Part shown: piece after piece, positions 43,954 through 52,894 of the stretch | Layout: every line of letters begins with the position of its first letter | Position numbering within the stretch: position 1 is the stretch's first letter | Assembly: GCA_022764165.1 (NCBI GenBank) | Contig: JALERM010000034.1 | Coordinates: forward strand, 1 to 64,000 | DNA: 64,000 nt | Reading direction: 5' to 3' | Origin: Eubacterium sp. | Lineage (GTDB): Bacteria; Bacillota; Clostridia; Lachnospirales; Lachnospiraceae | The notes under the pieces: generated by a model | What the model saw: the letters and a program-made list of their open reading frames with translations, nothing else | The model's database searches: none | What the model was told of the DNA's origin: nothing | Position numbers and translations under genes: made by a program

Positions 43954-44041
43954 TCAGATATTCCCCTTCCTACTGATATACACCATTCTAATTATCCAAT
44001 CAGCAATACAGATAGTTTATGTTCATTACATTTCTGATTCT

Positions 44042-44810
44042 TTAAAAATTTTCCACATGGGTAATTTTAGTTGTACCTCCATATTCATAAGAAACATCTC
44101 CTACGCAATTATATTGAATTGTGTAATTTAATAAACCGTAAACCGCCTTATCCTTTCTCCATGTTGTGTTATTATAATTACTAGAATAAGTAGTTGTACT
44201 TTTCGAGTTAGTAGGAACACTTACATACTTATTTTGCGATGCACTATAATATAAACCACTTATATAACTTAATGCCTTAGCATATTCAACACAACATCCA
44301 TATGACCACGAATCATATGTACTATTCCACACCTGTGTATAAACCCTTGTCCAGTTTGTACCAGCATTTAATGTTAATGTAGAAGATTGTGCTGTTCCAA
44401 ACTGTGAAACACTTAATCCACAAATTGAGGCAACCGTTCCTAATGTTTTACTAAATGAGGAAATATAAGCACTAATAGCTGTATCTAAACAATTTTTAAT
44501 TAATGTTTTTGATGATGATTTTAATAAATCTGCGCTTGAAGCCTTTCCCATCTTAGAATCATCTGCCGCTGTAATTGTCATATATCTTAATGAATATGTC
44601 TTTCCATTATAAGTATGTGAAAAGGATGAACCTGCTGTAGAACGCATTTGCGCATTATTATCTCCGTGAATAACTACAATATATGAACAATTGGAATCCA
44701 AACCTATTTCATCGAAATCAGTTGCAAGAGTATTTTCAATACTTTCGTAGGTTTGTGAATTAACATCATACAAAACTTATATCTGTTACCTCATATTTTC
44801 CACTCCACAT
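44042..44810 (-). pseudogene. Ser/Thr/Tyr-rich protein with a one-base frameshift near its start
   Basis: A frame of 243 codons (44773 down to 44042) lacks a credible start. A strong AGGAGG site and ATG at 44810 begin an in-phase lead of 14 codons (MWSGKYEVTDISFV) that runs into a stop one base out of frame at the T run at 44772-44775. Adding one T joins it seamlessly to LYDVNSQTYESIENTLATDF. The joined product would be about 257 residues with a Ser/Thr-rich body, a SVSQFGTAQSSTLTLNAGTN stretch and a WSYGCCVEYAKALSYISG segment. It has no clear signal peptide and no recognised family. The 1-base change could be real, programmed, or a homopolymer error. Confidence 0.5.
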
Positions 44811-44883
44811 TGGATTCACCTCCTCTGGTCTAAAATAATTAAAATCATTTGCTATCTTTACAAGACATAGTACCATCCCAACC

Positions 44884-44913
44884 TTACAATCTGATTACAA
44901 TTTCAATTACAAT
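44884..44913 (+). promoter_or_regulatory. Three TTACAAT direct repeats upstream of the ABC-TCS operon
   Basis: TTACAAT occurs at 44884, 44895 and 44907, spaced 11 and 12 bases, one helical turn, followed by an inverted TTGTAA. OmpR-type regulators often bind such repeats. It lies about 100 bases before the ATPase start, so it may be the site of the response regulator encoded next. Confidence 0.5.
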
Positions 44914-45010
44914 TTTGTAATAATCAAATTTCTTCCCAGAAGATGCAATTGTCCTTTTTTCGTGCTACAATAATACCAACGTTATCCTATACTGAAAGGA
45001 GCCATCACCT

Positions 45011-45691
45011 ATGGAGATTATTTTATCTGCGGAAAATATTTATAAAATCTACGACTCTGCCTCCGGTCCCGTTCATGCCCTCAATGGAGTCAGTGTATCT
45101 TTTGAAAAAGGTCTTTTTTACGCAATTATCGGCCGCAGCGGTTCCGGAAAATCTACGCTTCTTCATATATTAAGCGGTCTGGACCGGCCCAACAGCGGAC
45201 GAATCCTTGTGAATGGCAAAGATCTATGTACCTATACTGATGAACAGATGTCTATTTTCCGGAGACGTCATATGGGATTTGTCTTTCAGCAGTATAATCT
45301 CCTGGAAGAATATAATGTTCTGACTAATATCTGTATGCCTCTGAAACTGGATGGACAAAAACCTGATTCTCAGTTTCTGAATGAAATTACAGAACTTCTG
45401 GGACTGACAGACAAGTTAAAAAAATATCCGGGGGAACTCTCCGGAGGTGAACAGCAGCGGGTTGCTATCGCCCGGTCGATTCTGGCAAAACCTCAGCTTA
45501 TTTTTGCTGACGAGCCCACAGGAAATCTTGATAAAAAAACCGGCGAGGACACCTTAAATCTATTAAAAAGCTGTGCCAGAAGATTTGGTCAGACACTGAT
45601 CATGGTCACGCATGATCTGGAAATTGCCAGACAGGCTGACCGATTAATTCATATTGAAGATGGTAAAATTCTAGACTTGAAAGAGAGCTGA
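45011..45691 (+). CDS. ABC transporter ATP-binding protein (MacB/BceA-like)
   Basis: A 226-residue ATPase of the LolD/MacB/BceA group, which serves FtsX-type permeases. Walker A is GRSGSGKST (about 38-46), the signature is LSGGEQQRVA, Walker B is LIFADEPTGNLD, and the switch histidine is in VTHDLEIA. The group membership points to the FtsX permease at 38509 as partner, since no other such permease is in the window. It opens an operon with the response regulator one base after its stop and the kinase after that. Ribosome binding site AGGAG. Confidence 0.92.
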   Translation: MEIILSAENIYKIYDSASGPVHALNGVSVSFEKGLFYAIIGRSGSGKSTLLHILSGLDRPNSGRILVNGKDLCTYTDEQMSIFRRRHMGFVFQQYNLLEEYNVLTNICMPLKLDGQKPDSQFLNEITELLGLTDKLKKYPGELSGGEQQRVAIARSILAKPQLIFADEPTGNLDKKTGEDTLNLLKSCARRFGQTLIMVTHDLEIARQADRLIHIEDGKILDLKES

Positions 45692-45692
45692 C

Positions 45693-46415
45693 ATGAACAC
45701 ATTATACAATACAGAACCTAACGATATTCCCACTCTCCTTATTGTTGAGGATGACATAAGCGTTGCAGAAGGATTGTCTGATATCCTTACCGGATATCAA
45801 TATCAGGTTTTCCATACAGAACGCACCGCTGATACCATGGACTTTCTGGAACATCAAAAAACTGACCTGATAATTCTGGATGTTCATCTGGACGGAGAAA
45901 ATGGCTATGAACTCTGCAAAAAAATCCGTGAATTATGGGATATTCCTATTCTATATCTGACCGGATGCAGCAGCGAAATGGAACTGGTCCGGGGATTTCA
46001 GTCGGGCGGGGACGATTACATGACAAAACCTTTCCGTATGCAAGAACTCATTGTTCGGATACAGGCACTTTTGCGAAGATCTGCCATGCAAAAAAATCAC
46101 CTCAGAAAAAGTGGCAATCTAATCTATGACAGGGAACGAAAAATCCTGAAAAATAATCAGGGCACAGGCACACTGGATTTGACCGTGACAGAACTGAAGC
46201 TTGCGGAAATCCTGATTGAAAATTATCCGCGTACGCTCACCAGAGAAGAGCTGATGTTCGGAGTATGGGATCGGGACGGTATGTTTGTGTCTGCCAATAC
46301 CTTGAATGTAAATATCAGCCGTCTCCGTGAGAAACTTGGTATTTTCGATGGAAAACCCTACATAGAAACCCTTCGGGGAATCGGCTATCGATGGGCGATT
46401 CCTATCAGGAGGTGA
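45693..46415 (+). CDS. OmpR-family response regulator
   Basis: A 240-residue two-domain regulator. The receiver (about 14-128) has the acidic pair in IVEDDISVAEG, the phosphorylatable aspartate in LIILDVHLDGENGYEL, and a conserved lysine in DDYMTKPFRMQEL. The C-terminal OmpR winged helix (about 150-240) includes LTVTELKLAEIL, and NTLNVNISRLREKLG. Genes immediately upstream and downstream are the ABC ATPase and the histidine kinase, a BceR-like context in which it would activate the transporter genes on peptide stress. Confidence 0.93.
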   Translation: MNTLYNTEPNDIPTLLIVEDDISVAEGLSDILTGYQYQVFHTERTADTMDFLEHQKTDLIILDVHLDGENGYELCKKIRELWDIPILYLTGCSSEMELVRGFQSGGDDYMTKPFRMQELIVRIQALLRRSAMQKNHLRKSGNLIYDRERKILKNNQGTGTLDLTVTELKLAEILIENYPRTLTREELMFGVWDRDGMFVSANTLNVNISRLREKLGIFDGKPYIETLRGIGYRWAIPIRR

Positions 46416-46420
46416 ACTCT

Positions 46421-47377
46421 ATGTTCTGGGAATTATTCTGTCTTTTCTTTGGTGCCGCAGGCATTCTGTCTGCCATTCTCTGGAGAAAAAAACTCTACCA
46501 TCATGAACATCGCATGGAGGAACTAACCAACGAAATCCAACATTTTCTCAATTACCCATCAAAAGTTATGCAGGAAAATCTGCATGAAGGGAAAATTCAT
46601 AATCTGGAGAATCAAATCATACGAATGGAAGAACAACTGCTGCAGGAAATCCATCTGCAGCAGCAAAGAGAAGAACAGACCAATCATTTTATTGAAAATA
46701 TGGCTCATCAGATGAAGACCGCTGTCACTGCACTTCAGATTCGTCTGGATCTTGCACAACTTCATTCAGTGACAGAAGAGGAACGGACAGCCCTTCAGAA
46801 AAGTCAGGCCTGTATGGAACGACTTACCAACGAGATTGACCGTATTCTCAAGTCCAGCCAGCTTGCTGCGGGAAAAATCCAGATGGTCTTTGAACCTTTA
46901 CACCTGGCAGATGAAATCCTGTCCATCATCCAACAGCTGCGTTCCTTAACCGACAAAAGGCAAGTCAGCATACTTTTAGACTGTGAAAAAGATATCATCC
47001 TGTATGGAGATGCTTTCTGGCTTCCTCAGGCTCTGGAAAATATTATTAAAAATGCAGCCGAGCATACCAGGCAGGGCGGTCGGGTATGGGTCACAGCCAA
47101 AAACTGCGGACAGGCTGTCTCTATCATTATTGAAGACGAAGGTATGGGAATCCCTCCCGAAGAATTCCCTCTTCTTTTCCAGCGATTTACCAGGGGAACG
47201 GTCTCCAAAACCGGATATGGCATCGGACTCAGCATGGCCAGGGACATTGTAGAAACTCATCACGGAACCCTGACCGGCAGTAATGGAAAAACCGGCGGAG
47301 CCTGTTTCACCATGACCCTGCCGATACTGGAAGGGCCACAAACCTACATCTGTTTGGATTCATCAGCAAACTGGTAA
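46421..47377 (+). CDS. Sensor histidine kinase, short membrane sensor
   Basis: About 318 residues from the ATG at 46421, preceded by AGGAGG. One membrane helix (FWELFCLFFGAAGILSAILW, about 2-22), no real extracellular domain, then a coiled linker (about 25-95), the HisKA domain with the phosphorylated histidine in ENMAHQMKTAVT, and an HATPase with N box ENIIKNAAEH, G1 DEGMGIP and G2 GYGIGLSM. Kinases with such minimal sensors usually rely on a transporter to sense ligand, as in BceS, though that has two helices. It therefore probably monitors the FtsX permease. It starts just after the regulator gene. Confidence 0.9.
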   Translation: MFWELFCLFFGAAGILSAILWRKKLYHHEHRMEELTNEIQHFLNYPSKVMQENLHEGKIHNLENQIIRMEEQLLQEIHLQQQREEQTNHFIENMAHQMKTAVTALQIRLDLAQLHSVTEEERTALQKSQACMERLTNEIDRILKSSQLAAGKIQMVFEPLHLADEILSIIQQLRSLTDKRQVSILLDCEKDIILYGDAFWLPQALENIIKNAAEHTRQGGRVWVTAKNCGQAVSIIIEDEGMGIPPEEFPLLFQRFTRGTVSKTGYGIGLSMARDIVETHHGTLTGSNGKTGGACFTMTLPILEGPQTYICLDSSANW

Positions 47378-47417
47378 AATTTCCCCGGGGAAAATGTAAA
47401 AATCCCCGGGGAAATTT
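47378..47417. terminator. Bidirectional terminator between kinase and glycerate kinase genes
   Basis: AAATTTCCCCGGGGA pairs with TCCCCGGGGAAATTT, with an 11-base loop. T-rich on both strands after the stem, between convergent genes. Confidence 0.85.
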
Positions 47418-48554
47418 TCACTTGAAACTAATCAGTCGAAATACCTGCTCCACTGCCAGAGTCATATTTTTTTTCGCCGTTTCCGGCTTCATGGCTTCTT
47501 CCAGAGAAGTTACCCCACGGACAATCGGAAAAACTGCATCGATTCCCTCTTTATTACAGATTTCACCGCCATCTTTAATGCTTCCGGCAAATGCCAGCAC
47601 CATTGCATGATATTTCTTGGCCAGATAAGCCACTCCCACCGGTAATTTGCCCATGGCTGTCTGTTCATCCAGACAGCCTTCCCCGGTGATAACCACATCT
47701 GCATCTATCAGCTCCTGTTCCAGGCCTACAGCCTTCAGTACAATGGAAATACCCGGCTGCAGTTCTACATGAGGGAAATAACTGAGAAACGCAAATCCCA
47801 GCCCTCCCGCAGCACCTGCACCTTCTTCTTTTCTCCTGTCTTTTCCCGTAAATTCTGCGGTTTTATCCGCATAGACAACCATTTTTTGATCCAGAATTTC
47901 CTTTTCTTCTTCTTTTACACCTTTTTGCGGTCCAAAAATATACACCGCTCCATTTTCGCCGCAGAGCGGATTCTTTACATCACAGGCAATCTGAAAGTGA
48001 CATTCTTGCAGCAATGGTTCCACATCTTCCTCTCTGATTTCCGCAATCTGATCCAGTTCACCCAAACCAGTCTCGATGGGATTGCCTGCCTGGTTATAAA
48101 ACTGATATCCCAGTGCCTGCAGCATCCCCACGCCGCCATCCGATGTGGCACTGCCTCCGATTCCCATGATAAACTCACGGCAGCCCCTGTAAATCCCGTC
48201 AAGAATCATTTCTCCCACTCCATAGGTAGTGGCTTTCCATGGATTTAACTGACTGCGGTCCACCAGCGTGATACCGGCTGCCTCTGCCATTTCCATCACC
48301 GCAGTCTTTCCATCTGCTAATATCCCATATCTGGCCATAACCTTTTCTCCCAAAGGTCCTGTCACTTCCACCTGCTGGTAGGTACCACCCAGTCCACTGA
48401 TCAGTGCCTCTGTCGTTCCTTCCCCTCCGTCTGCCAGAGGTCTGATGACAATATCTGCCTCAACGGCACGCCGGACTCCTTCCGCCGCAGCTTTTCCTGC
48501 CTCCATGGAACTGAGACTTCCTTTAAAAGAATCAATTGCAATCACAACTTTCAT
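47418..48554 (-). CDS. garK: Glycerate 2-kinase
   Basis: About 378 residues, glycerate kinase family I (GarK/GlxK type). The N-terminal VVIAIDSFKGSLSSMEAGKAA, the acidic RPLADGGEGTTEAL, and the GIGGSATSDGGVGMLQALG nucleotide-binding region are family hallmarks; VVITGEGCLDEQTAMGKLP is near the C terminus. It phosphorylates D-glycerate at C2 to 2-phosphoglycerate, feeding lower glycolysis. It lies directly downstream of a D-hydroxyacid dehydrogenase in the same direction, which could supply D-glycerate from hydroxypyruvate. The ATG at 48554 is chosen over the upstream GTG. Confidence 0.9.
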   Translation of the reverse strand: MKVVIAIDSFKGSLSSMEAGKAAAEGVRRAVEADIVIRPLADGGEGTTEALISGLGGTYQQVEVTGPLGEKVMARYGILADGKTAVMEMAEAAGITLVDRSQLNPWKATTYGVGEMILDGIYRGCREFIMGIGGSATSDGGVGMLQALGYQFYNQAGNPIETGLGELDQIAEIREEDVEPLLQECHFQIACDVKNPLCGENGAVYIFGPQKGVKEEEKEILDQKMVVYADKTAEFTGKDRRKEEGAGAAGGLGFAFLSYFPHVELQPGISIVLKAVGLEQELIDADVVITGEGCLDEQTAMGKLPVGVAYLAKKYHAMVLAFAGSIKDGGEICNKEGIDAVFPIVRGVTSLEEAMKPETAKKNMTLAVEQVFRLISFK

Positions 48555-48572
48555 ATTCTTCACCGTCTTCTA

Positions 48573-49529
48573 TCACAGATTCACTACATTCTGCGGTTTT
48601 CCTTCACAAAAACATCTCAGATTTTCCACCGCAATCTGCATCAATCTCTCTCTACTCTCTTTTGCTGCCCAGGCAATATGAGGTGTCAAAATACAGTTAT
48701 CACATTTCAGCAGCGGATTGTCCTGCTGAATCGGTTCTGTAGATACTACATCACAGGCCGCAGCATAAATTTTTCCACATTGCAATGCTTCTGCCAGATC
48801 GTTTTCCACAATCAGACCACCCCGACTGGTATTGATGAGGATAACTCCATCCTTCATCATGGCAATACTATCTTTATTGATGATTCCCCGTGTAGAAGGA
48901 AACAAAGGACAGTGCAATGAAATCACATCTGACCGGGCACACAATTCCTCAAACGTCACCCGCTCAGCAAATGCCGTATCTTCCGAAGAAGAAGAACCTC
49001 CGTAGGCCAGCACATGCATACCAAACACATGAGCAATTTTCCCCACACTCTGTCCGATTCTCCCGAATCCGATAATCCCCATCGTTTTTCCCTTAAGCTC
49101 AATCAGAGGATATTTCCAGAAACACCAGTCCTGATTTTTTGTCCACTCCCCCTCTTTCACCGCTGCAGAGTGTTCACCCACATGTTGACATACCTCCAAA
49201 AGAAGTGCAAAAACCATCTGTGCCACCGCATCCGTTCCATAAGCAGGGATATTACATACCGGAATATTTCTACGGGCTGCCGCTTCCGTATCTACCACAT
49301 TATAACCGGTAGCCAGAACCCCAATATAACGAACCGACGGACAGGCCGCCAATGTTTCCTCCCGGATTGGTGTTTTGTTGGTTATCACAGCTTCCGCACC
49401 CTGAATCCGCTCTGTAATCAGATTTTCAGGTGTGCGGTCATAGATTCTAACTTCACCTAATTGTTCAAATCCTTTCCAACTCAAGTCTCCGGGATTTTCC
49501 ACATAACCGTCCAGAATTACAATTTTCAT
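48573..49529 (-). CDS. D-2-hydroxyacid dehydrogenase (glycerate/hydroxypyruvate-type)
   Basis: About 318 residues from the ATG at 49529, which follows AAGGAGA; an upstream frame from 49607 has no site. The NAD-binding Rossmann motif is GIIGFGRIGQSVGKIA, the catalytic arginine is in NTSRGGLIVENDL, the glutamate in ACDVVSTEPIQQDNPLL, and the histidine in LTPHIAWAAKESRERL. These identify a D-isomer 2-hydroxyacid dehydrogenase. With glycerate kinase next in the operon, reduction of hydroxypyruvate to D-glycerate is the likely reaction, but phosphoglycerate or lactate activity is not excluded. Confidence 0.87.
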   Translation of the reverse strand: MKIVILDGYVENPGDLSWKGFEQLGEVRIYDRTPENLITERIQGAEAVITNKTPIREETLAACPSVRYIGVLATGYNVVDTEAAARRNIPVCNIPAYGTDAVAQMVFALLLEVCQHVGEHSAAVKEGEWTKNQDWCFWKYPLIELKGKTMGIIGFGRIGQSVGKIAHVFGMHVLAYGGSSSSEDTAFAERVTFEELCARSDVISLHCPLFPSTRGIINKDSIAMMKDGVILINTSRGGLIVENDLAEALQCGKIYAAACDVVSTEPIQQDNPLLKCDNCILTPHIAWAAKESRERLMQIAVENLRCFCEGKPQNVVNL

Positions 49530-49559
49530 TAATTTTCTCCTTCTCTTTACACTAACATG

Positions 49560-49583
49560 TAAAACAATCCTGTAAAACAGGAT
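49560..49583 (-). terminator. Possible terminator of the DUF1667 gene
   Basis: ATCCTGT pairs with ACAGGAT with a 3-base loop, followed by TGTTTTAC on the minus strand, between the DUF1667 gene and the hydroxyacid dehydrogenase gene. Confidence 0.45.
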
Positions 49584-49631
49584 AACAAGAAGTCTAAGAA
49601 AAATCAACCTGCTCTGTCAAATACTAAGCAG

Positions 49632-49991
49632 TTAACATGCGTTTTTGGTAGCCACAACATCCACTCCCGTCCCGGCCACATTTTCCAAAACCACCATTCC
49701 TGCTGTCACTGGTGCTTTCACCTGCACATTCTTCAATTCTTTCATACACTCCTGGATTTTCCCTTTGGAAATATCCGATGCGGTTTTGACAGAGACTACC
49801 GGCTCCTGTCCATCCAGTACCCGCACTGTGGAAGTAACAATTCTGGTAGGATTGGTCACTTCTTTTTCCCCATATACCGCTCCCCGTTTACAGGTATTGC
49901 CCTCTATCTTTTCGACTTTACCATCCTTCATGGTCACTTTCAGCAGACAGCCCATAGGACAGCCGATACAGGTCAGATTTCTTTCTTCCAT
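49632..49991 (-). CDS. DUF1667 protein
   Basis: A 119-residue protein. The N terminus has a four-cysteine knuckle, TCIGCPMGC (C8, C11, C15), and a further cysteine in EGNTCKRGA. MKDGKVEKIEGNTCKRG and PTRIVTSTVRV are typical for DUF1667, a domain that replaces the iron-sulfur subunit in clostridial glycerol-3-phosphate dehydrogenase sets. It is the last gene of a three-gene operon with two flavoproteins. Confidence 0.88.
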   Translation of the reverse strand: MEERNLTCIGCPMGCLLKVTMKDGKVEKIEGNTCKRGAVYGEKEVTNPTRIVTSTVRVLDGQEPVVSVKTASDISKGKIQECMKELKNVQVKAPVTAGMVVLENVAGTGVDVVATKNAC

Positions 49992-50006
49992 CTTCGTCTC
50001 TCCCTT

Positions 50007-51311
50007 CTATTCCTGTTCTATCTTGACGATTATCTTTATATCTTCTTTTTTTCCCATGCAAGCAGAATCCCCGATAAACCATTTCTTTTCCAGATATATT
50101 GTTTCCATCTCACCTGGAGCCATTACCGGCCGTTTTTTATGAATCACCCTCTGGTCATTCAGGTACACACTGATATAACTCTTCTGGTATACCCCTCCTA
50201 CCCGGAAACGAACCGGATGTTTTTCCAGCATCCGGGAAGGATGAATGCTGCAGGGAACTGTATAACGAACACCGTCCGTACCTTGTACCAGAATTTCCTC
50301 TTCCGAATCCTTTTCCACTTTTATATTCTCATCTGCATTCTTCATTACATACGCTGCCGCACATCTTCCCGCCATAGCAGCTTCTTCCGATACGAAATCA
50401 ACCAGATCATGGACATGAAGGACATTACCGCAGGCAAATACTCCCGGAATACTTGTTTCCAGACTTTCATTTACCCGGGGACCGCTGGTGACCGGATGCA
50501 GTTCCACACCCATATCTCGTGAAAGCTCATTTTCCGGAATCAGGCCAACCGATAGGAGCAATGTGTCACAAGAATACTCCTCTTCCGTTCCCGGAATCGG
50601 TTTTCTGTTTTCATCTACCTGTGCCAGCGTAACTGATTCCATCCGTTCTTTTCCTTTGATATCCACTACTGTATGACTCAACTTCAGCGGTATACCAAAA
50701 TCATCAAGACACTGCACAATATTTCTTTTCAGACCTCCGGAATACGGCAGAAGTTCAGCCACAACCTTTACTTTTGCCCCTTCCAGTGTCATGCGCCTTG
50801 CCATAATCAGACCAATATCACCGGAACCCAGAATTACCACCTCACGTCCCGGCAGATATCCTTCCATATTTACCAGCCGCTGTGCCGTTCCTGCAGAAAA
50901 AATACCTGCCGGACGATATCCCGGAATATTCAGAGCTCCACGGGAGCGTTCCCGGCATCCCATTGCCAGAATTACTGTTTTTGCCTGTAACGTAAACAGC
51001 CCTTCCACACGGTTAAGTGCCGTAATCTTCTTTTCCCGGCTAATGTCCATCACCATCGTATTTAGCAAATATTCTATCTCTCTTGCTTCTACCTGATTGA
51101 TAAATCGCTGTGCATATTCCGGACCGGTCAGTTCCTCCTGAAATGTGTGAAGCCCAAATCCATTATGAATACACTGATTCAGTATTCCTCCCAGCTCTTT
51201 ATCTCTTTCCAATATCAAAATATCCCTGATTCCCGCATCATAAGCAGCCACTGCTGCCGCAAGTCCTGCAGGACCGCCTCCGATAATCACCACATCATAA
51301 CTGGCTTTCAT
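50007..51311 (-). CDS. NAD(P)/FAD-dependent oxidoreductase (GlpB-like)
   Basis: A 434-residue flavoprotein. The N-terminal FAD-binding Rossmann motif is VVIIGGGPAGLAAAVAAYDAG (residues about 5-25, quoted by its key GGGPAG) and the second nucleotide-binding motif is VVILGSGDIGLIMARRM. A CGNVLHVHDLVDFVSEEAAMAG region closes the FAD fold. No CxxC redox centre is visible. Together with the DUF1667 protein and the GlpA-like gene it probably forms an anaerobic glycerol-3-phosphate dehydrogenase complex. It lies 13 bases after the GlpA-like stop. Confidence 0.82.
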   Translation of the reverse strand: MKASYDVVIIGGGPAGLAAAVAAYDAGIRDILILERDKELGGILNQCIHNGFGLHTFQEELTGPEYAQRFINQVEAREIEYLLNTMVMDISREKKITALNRVEGLFTLQAKTVILAMGCRERSRGALNIPGYRPAGIFSAGTAQRLVNMEGYLPGREVVILGSGDIGLIMARRMTLEGAKVKVVAELLPYSGGLKRNIVQCLDDFGIPLKLSHTVVDIKGKERMESVTLAQVDENRKPIPGTEEEYSCDTLLLSVGLIPENELSRDMGVELHPVTSGPRVNESLETSIPGVFACGNVLHVHDLVDFVSEEAAMAGRCAAAYVMKNADENIKVEKDSEEEILVQGTDGVRYTVPCSIHPSRMLEKHPVRFRVGGVYQKSYISVYLNDQRVIHKKRPVMAPGEMETIYLEKKWFIGDSACMGKKEDIKIIVKIEQE

Positions 51312-51324
51312 CCTATTCCCCTCC

Positions 51325-52761
51325 TTACAGACTGTCTTTCGTCACGCCCAGAATAATTCTGGAATCTTTTCCACATTTGGTTACGGTATCCACAGAAGTT
51401 TTCCACTCTCTGGCCAGGATTTCCATCGTTCTCGGTGAACAAAATCCCGACTGACATCTCCCCATTCCTGCACGAGTCCGCCGCTTCACACCATCCAAAG
51501 ATCTGGCTCCCAGCGGACGATGAATGGCATCCAGAATTTCTCCCTCTGAAATACTTTCACAACGGCAGATAATGTTTCCATAGGCCGGTTCTTTTCTGAC
51601 CAATGCTGCCCACTCTTCCCTGGAAAGTTTCTGCGGATCTGTAATGCCTTTCCTCTTACTGATAAAATTCTCTTTTTTCTCCGGATGTAGTTTGGCTGTA
51701 ATCAGTTCTGCCATCCGTTTCCCAATTGCAGGTGAACTGGTGAGTCCCGGAGATTCTATGCCTGCACAATCAAAAAATCCGGGCGCATCTTCTGCTTCCT
51801 GCAGAATAAATTCATGACCGTCTTCTCTCGCCCTCAGTCCGGCAAATGAAGTAATTACCTGACGAAGAGGAAGACTCTTTACACTTTTTACTGATTTTTT
51901 CTCTATTTCTTCCAGACCTCCGGCTGTTGTATTAGTCCCCTCTTTATTCTCTATATCCTCTGCATTGGGTCCCACCAGAAGATTCCCATGAGCCGTAGGC
52001 GTAACCATAACACCCTTCCCCATTTTTCCGGGCAACTGGAAAATAGTATGCTGCACATGATGTCCTGCACTTTTATCCAGAAGATAATATTCACCACGAC
52101 GAGGTATAATATGTATTTTCTTCTCTGATACCATATTATGCATCCGGTCGGCATAGACACCTGCAGCATTTACCACACACCGTGTCTCCCATACTTTATC
52201 TTTACTGATCAAACGATAACCTTCCGCTGTTTTTTCAATCTTCTCTACTGACGTATCAAAGAAAAATTCCACACCATTTTCACAGGCATTTTCTGCCAGT
52301 GCTATATTCAGACTAAAAGGACACACAATTCCTCCGGTAGGTGCATACAAGGCAGCCACTGCTTCATCCGACACATTTGGCTCCATCTGCCGCAGTTCTT
52401 CATGATTCAATATCCGAAGATCCGGCACACCATTTTTTCTTCCCTGATCCATTAATTCTTCTAATGACGGTAAATCTTCTTCTGAAAAACAAAGTACCAG
52501 CGAACCAATCCTCTTAAAAGAAAAATCCAGATCACGGGCCAGGTTTTCCATCAGTGCATTCCCCTCCACATTCATCTTTGCCTTCAAAGTCCCGGGCTTT
52601 GCATCAAATCCCGCATGAACAATCCCACTGTTAGCCTTCGAAGTCCCACAGCACACATCCTCTTCCTTCTCCAACACACCGATTTTCAGTCGATAACGGG
52701 ACAATTCTCTGGCAATGGCACAGCCGGAAACTCCTGCCCCTATAATCATCACATCATACAT
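51325..52761 (-). CDS. GlpA-like FAD-dependent glycerol-3-phosphate dehydrogenase
   Basis: A 478-residue flavoprotein. The DAO domain has VMIIGAGVSGCAIAREL (FAD) and GTSKANSGIVHAGFD near the active site, with a VVNAAGVYADRM segment. The C-terminal about 80 residues carry a BFD-like [2Fe-2S] domain, ICRCESISEGEILDA and GMGRCQSGFC with four cysteines. GlpA proteins oxidise glycerol-3-phosphate to dihydroxyacetone phosphate. The two partner genes follow directly. It is preceded by the terminator of the fatty-acid operon, so it has its own promoter in that gap. Confidence 0.85.
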   Translation of the reverse strand: MYDVMIIGAGVSGCAIARELSRYRLKIGVLEKEEDVCCGTSKANSGIVHAGFDAKPGTLKAKMNVEGNALMENLARDLDFSFKRIGSLVLCFSEEDLPSLEELMDQGRKNGVPDLRILNHEELRQMEPNVSDEAVAALYAPTGGIVCPFSLNIALAENACENGVEFFFDTSVEKIEKTAEGYRLISKDKVWETRCVVNAAGVYADRMHNMVSEKKIHIIPRRGEYYLLDKSAGHHVQHTIFQLPGKMGKGVMVTPTAHGNLLVGPNAEDIENKEGTNTTAGGLEEIEKKSVKSVKSLPLRQVITSFAGLRAREDGHEFILQEAEDAPGFFDCAGIESPGLTSSPAIGKRMAELITAKLHPEKKENFISKRKGITDPQKLSREEWAALVRKEPAYGNIICRCESISEGEILDAIHRPLGARSLDGVKRRTRAGMGRCQSGFCSPRTMEILAREWKTSVDTVTKCGKDSRIILGVTKDSL

Positions 52762-52784
52762 AGTCTTACCTCCTATACGCTAAA

Positions 52785-52834
52785 AAGAGCAGGAAAAATA
52801 AATGGACTCTCGCCCATTGTTTTTCCTGCTCTCA
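52785..52834 (-). terminator. Terminator of the fatty-acid operon
   Basis: On the minus strand AGAGCAGGAAAAA pairs with TTTTTCCTGCTCT, with a long loop, and T5 follows. It lies after the FabK-like gene that ends the operon. Confidence 0.7.
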
Positions 52835-52894
52835 TCTCTGCTACTCTATTTGATTAAAATGATTCTACCATGAACTCACAAAAAATGCAACTAT

